Of a stretch of 20,721 nucleotides of DNA, positions 18,898 to 20,721 are shown one piece after another. Position 1 is the stretch's first letter. The number at the start of each line of letters is the position of its first letter. This DNA comes from Polymyxa betae (lineage: Eukaryota; Endomyxa; Phytomyxea; Plasmodiophorida; Plasmodiophoridae), in NCBI GenBank assembly GCA_003693705.1, contig RBZT01000178.1, positions 1-20,721 of the forward strand. Direction: 5' to 3'. The notes under the pieces are model-generated. The model was not told the DNA's origin, did not search any database, and saw nothing but the letters and a program-made list of their open reading frames with translations. The position numbers and the translations under genes were made by a program.

Positions 18898-19126
18898 TGT
18901 GAAATGAATTATGATTTAATTAGCCTTTTTATAGTCTGAGGATTCACATGCTCGAGACAGCACTACCATAATTGGGACCCCTGGGAATCGACTGGGAAGA
19001 TTCATCGATTTTCGAATCCACTCTCGGAGCATTCTCCGTCACTCATGTACCGAGGCCAATCACTCTTCCAGTGCTTTCTTGGTCAATAAAGTTATGTTAC
19101 AGGTAACATTACTTTATATTGACACA
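18884..19126 (-). mobile_element. probable LTR, 243 bp
   Basis: Read on the minus strand, the purine run GAGGAGGGAAG (a polypurine tract) is followed by TGTGTCAATATAAAG. A TATAAAAAGG box lies about 190 bp on, and the sequence ends in CTGTAACA. Hence it has TG...CA ends, a promoter-like box, and a tract on the internal side. No 5-bp duplication flanks it, so it is not an intact solo LTR. An alternative right edge at 19108 would give TGTTAC/GTAACA inverted ends. Its start differs from the copia LTR edge at 17845, so it belongs to another element, probably one whose body to the right has been lost. Confidence 0.45.
19083..19122. repeat. imperfect inverted repeat inside the LTR
   Basis: The left arm TCAATAAAGTTATGTTAC and the right arm GTAACATTACTTTATATTGA are complementary apart from one mismatch and a two-base insertion, with AG between them. 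The centre ATGTTACAGGTAACAT is a 7-bp-arm hairpin. Confidence 0.8.
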
Positions 19127-19443
19127 CTTCCCTCCTCAAAAATGGCAGTTTCTAGTTAAAAGAGCATAAACGTAATCAATGGCTGCGGCTTTAAAAATAC
19201 CACGGGCTATGTATGGAAAAAAGCACTGTATCAGATTTATTAAAAAACATTATAAAATCTTATATCCCTTTTAAAGTGCGTACGCAGATTGAAGATCAGC
19301 GCACGCAGAGAAGCCTTGATGACTCACGCATAAATCTGATGCGTAACAAAGATGCGAACAAGATTAAAGTATGAAGACGTACCGTAATATTAATGGGCTC
19401 GACTCCCGCGGAGTCCGTACGGTGTCCGTACGGACTGAGCTGA
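19127..19443. other. non-coding transposon debris
   Basis: This stretch lies between the probable LTR and the Gag remnant. It begins with the polypurine tract on the minus strand and holds only short frames on both strands. It is presumably what remains of internal sequence of the LTR-bearing element plus the leader of the Gag-bearing element. The GC-rich hairpin at 19412-19436 falls at its right end. No gene is supported. Confidence 0.4.
19412..19436. repeat. perfect 11-bp hairpin
   Basis: AGTCCGTACGG and CCGTACGGACT are exact complements separated by TGT. The stem is GC-rich and lies just upstream of the Gag reading frame. It is not followed by a T run, so it does not look like a terminator. 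It may be an RNA structure in the leader of the retroelement. Confidence 0.7.
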
Positions 19444-20619
19444 ATGACGCTGGGATTCGAGCTGGAAATAAAACACAATTCATTATCACAGATTGAAGTG
19501 CTGCCGATTTTTGTAGCAACTATATCGCGATCTGACGAAGCCGCTCTAAAGAATTCTTTAAGGCCGGGCTATACGGCGAAGAAACTGATGGATCGTAGCT
19601 GTGTTTTGCAAGAGGAAACGGACTCCGATTATGAGGAATCGGGTGGACGTGTAACAGTGGTTGATGAGAATGTGGAGGGTAAGCCCAGCTCGCCGACGGC
19701 CAATGAAGAACTGGTTCAGAAGCAGCGGGCTGGCAATCGGGTGGCCTCCGGTAATGTTACTTTATTAGAGACCAACAAAGCCCCCGAGTTGAAGACCGCC
19801 GACCCGAAAGACATTTTGCGCTTTCAGCAGAAACGCCAGAAGTACGAGCGAATTCACTCTGAATCTGGAGCAGATAGGTCCCAGATTCGCTCGTTAATAT
19901 CGATGTTCGAGCCCGATTTCCTATTCGCTGAATGACGTTATGATCTTCATAAGGCAATTGAGGATAAACAGGAACAGGACCTTGAGCAATTGATTGCAAG
20001 AGTCCTACGCGACGATCGGTCGCGGGACATATTGCTGGAGAGGAAAATGTCGCAGCTCAAAATGAGGACGACTATTGAGTCTGCTGGCGCCCGGGTTATT
20101 CTTTCACTAACTACCGATTTTCATCGGATGTGTAAGGATTACGGATGGGAGCGTCTTTTTGAGAGCTCTGAGGGTAAAAAGCGTCATGTAAAATTTTTAC
20201 TGAATGCTATTTGCGCCTGAAGGTCTCAAAGAAATGATCTCGGACCGTCTCAGTCGGGAGGCGCATCTGGCGAAGGATCCGGACGCGTTTATTGAAGGTT
20301 CGAGGGAAGCTGCTGTTTACTATCAGGACACTTCGCTCTACCAACGGTCGACTATAAAGGCGTCGACAACAGGTAATAAGCGTCAGAACAATACGACTTT
20401 CAAGGTGCGGGTTCACCAGAGGCCAACCCATAATGAGGACACGGCGAAAGGTAATCGCCAATGGAAGGACGGGAAGAAGGCTGATAACTCCAATTGGATT
20501 GTTATCACTGCAAAAAGCCCGGTCATCCGGTCTACAAATGTCCGGAAAACCTGACTAATGTGTCGTTTGTCTCCTACGTGAACAAAGGCTTTACAATTGA
20601 GAGCACAATTGAATTATGA
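19444..20619 (+). pseudogene. broken LTR-retroelement Gag with CCHC zinc knuckle
   Basis: The plus-strand frame from 19444 encodes a charged protein with a helical core (for example PKDILRFQQKRQKYER) typical of retroelement Gag. It is interrupted by a TGA at 19933-19935 and continues in the same frame (YDLHKAIEDKQEQ). It shifts by one base near 20207, then shifts again just before 20500. There the third frame carries a zinc knuckle, C-x2-C-x4-H-x4-C (CYHCKKPGHPVYKC, 20500-20541), ending at a stop at 20617-20619. Gag forms the particle shell and the knuckle binds element RNA. With three lesions it cannot be functional as it stands. No protease or pol follows inside the window. A Ty3-like affinity is a guess from the Gag layout. 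Confidence 0.7.
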
Positions 20620-20721
20620 TTTAGTAGAATTAGATTCCAGGCCCCAAGGTCTCGTCCAGGCCGGCCAGGGTAGTTCCGGGCTTCCGGAGGCCGGAACATG
20701 ACTCACGCAGTTTCCGCCGCC
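20620..20721. other. right edge, GC-rich, no gene assigned
   Basis: This short stretch follows the Gag remnant. It is rich in GGCCGG and CCGGAGGCCGG palindromic words. It could be the start of the pol region or other transposon sequence, but no protease or polymerase motif is visible before the window ends. Confidence 0.3.

Noticed and set aside
1-20721. tRNA, rRNA, CRISPR array or bacterial-type operon
   Set aside because: No cloverleaf, rRNA-like or regularly spaced repeat sequence was seen, and the spliced genes show the DNA is eukaryotic.

Overview
This is eukaryotic nuclear DNA from a gene-dense genome. Genes lie on both strands and intergenic gaps are often under 250 bp. Introns are very short (mostly 40-60 bp), with GT donors and AG acceptors. 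A secreted chitin-binding (hevein/CBM18) protein, UBR7 and WEE1 homologues, and LTR retroelements with an AT-leaning host background all suit a chitin-walled early-diverging fungus such as a chytrid. That assignment is inference; no rRNA or other marker is present to fix it.

Bases 1-17427 are host genes: a six-repeat kelch protein (-), a basic protein ending in a J-like HPD helix (+), a chitin-binding single-pass membrane protein recovered by joining three exons (+), a UBR7-type UBR-box/PHD protein (+), a four-CBS protein (-), a coiled-coil protein (+), an unrecognised protein with a hydrophobic C-terminus (-), a WEE1-type kinase of 14 exons (-), a small secreted protein (+), and a very large UBR1/PRT6-type N-recognin E3 ligase of about 24 exons (-). 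A 123-bp MITE with TA target duplication sits between the first two genes.

Bases 17428-20721 are a transposon graveyard that starts just upstream of the ligase gene. It holds the RT tail and RNase H of a dead Ty1/copia element (-) with its polypurine tract, a probable LTR with an internal inverted repeat, a GC-rich orphan ORF, and a broken Gag with a CCHC zinc knuckle (+).

The genes do not form an operon or an obvious pathway. Two UBR-box proteins (UBR7-like and UBR1/PRT6-like) lie within 6 kb of each other, and WEE1 is a cell-cycle kinase. Five genes are intronless while the two largest have 13 and about 23 introns, which is the most striking structural contrast. Exon joins were made by hand from splice motifs, reading phase and family motifs; nothing was aligned by software.
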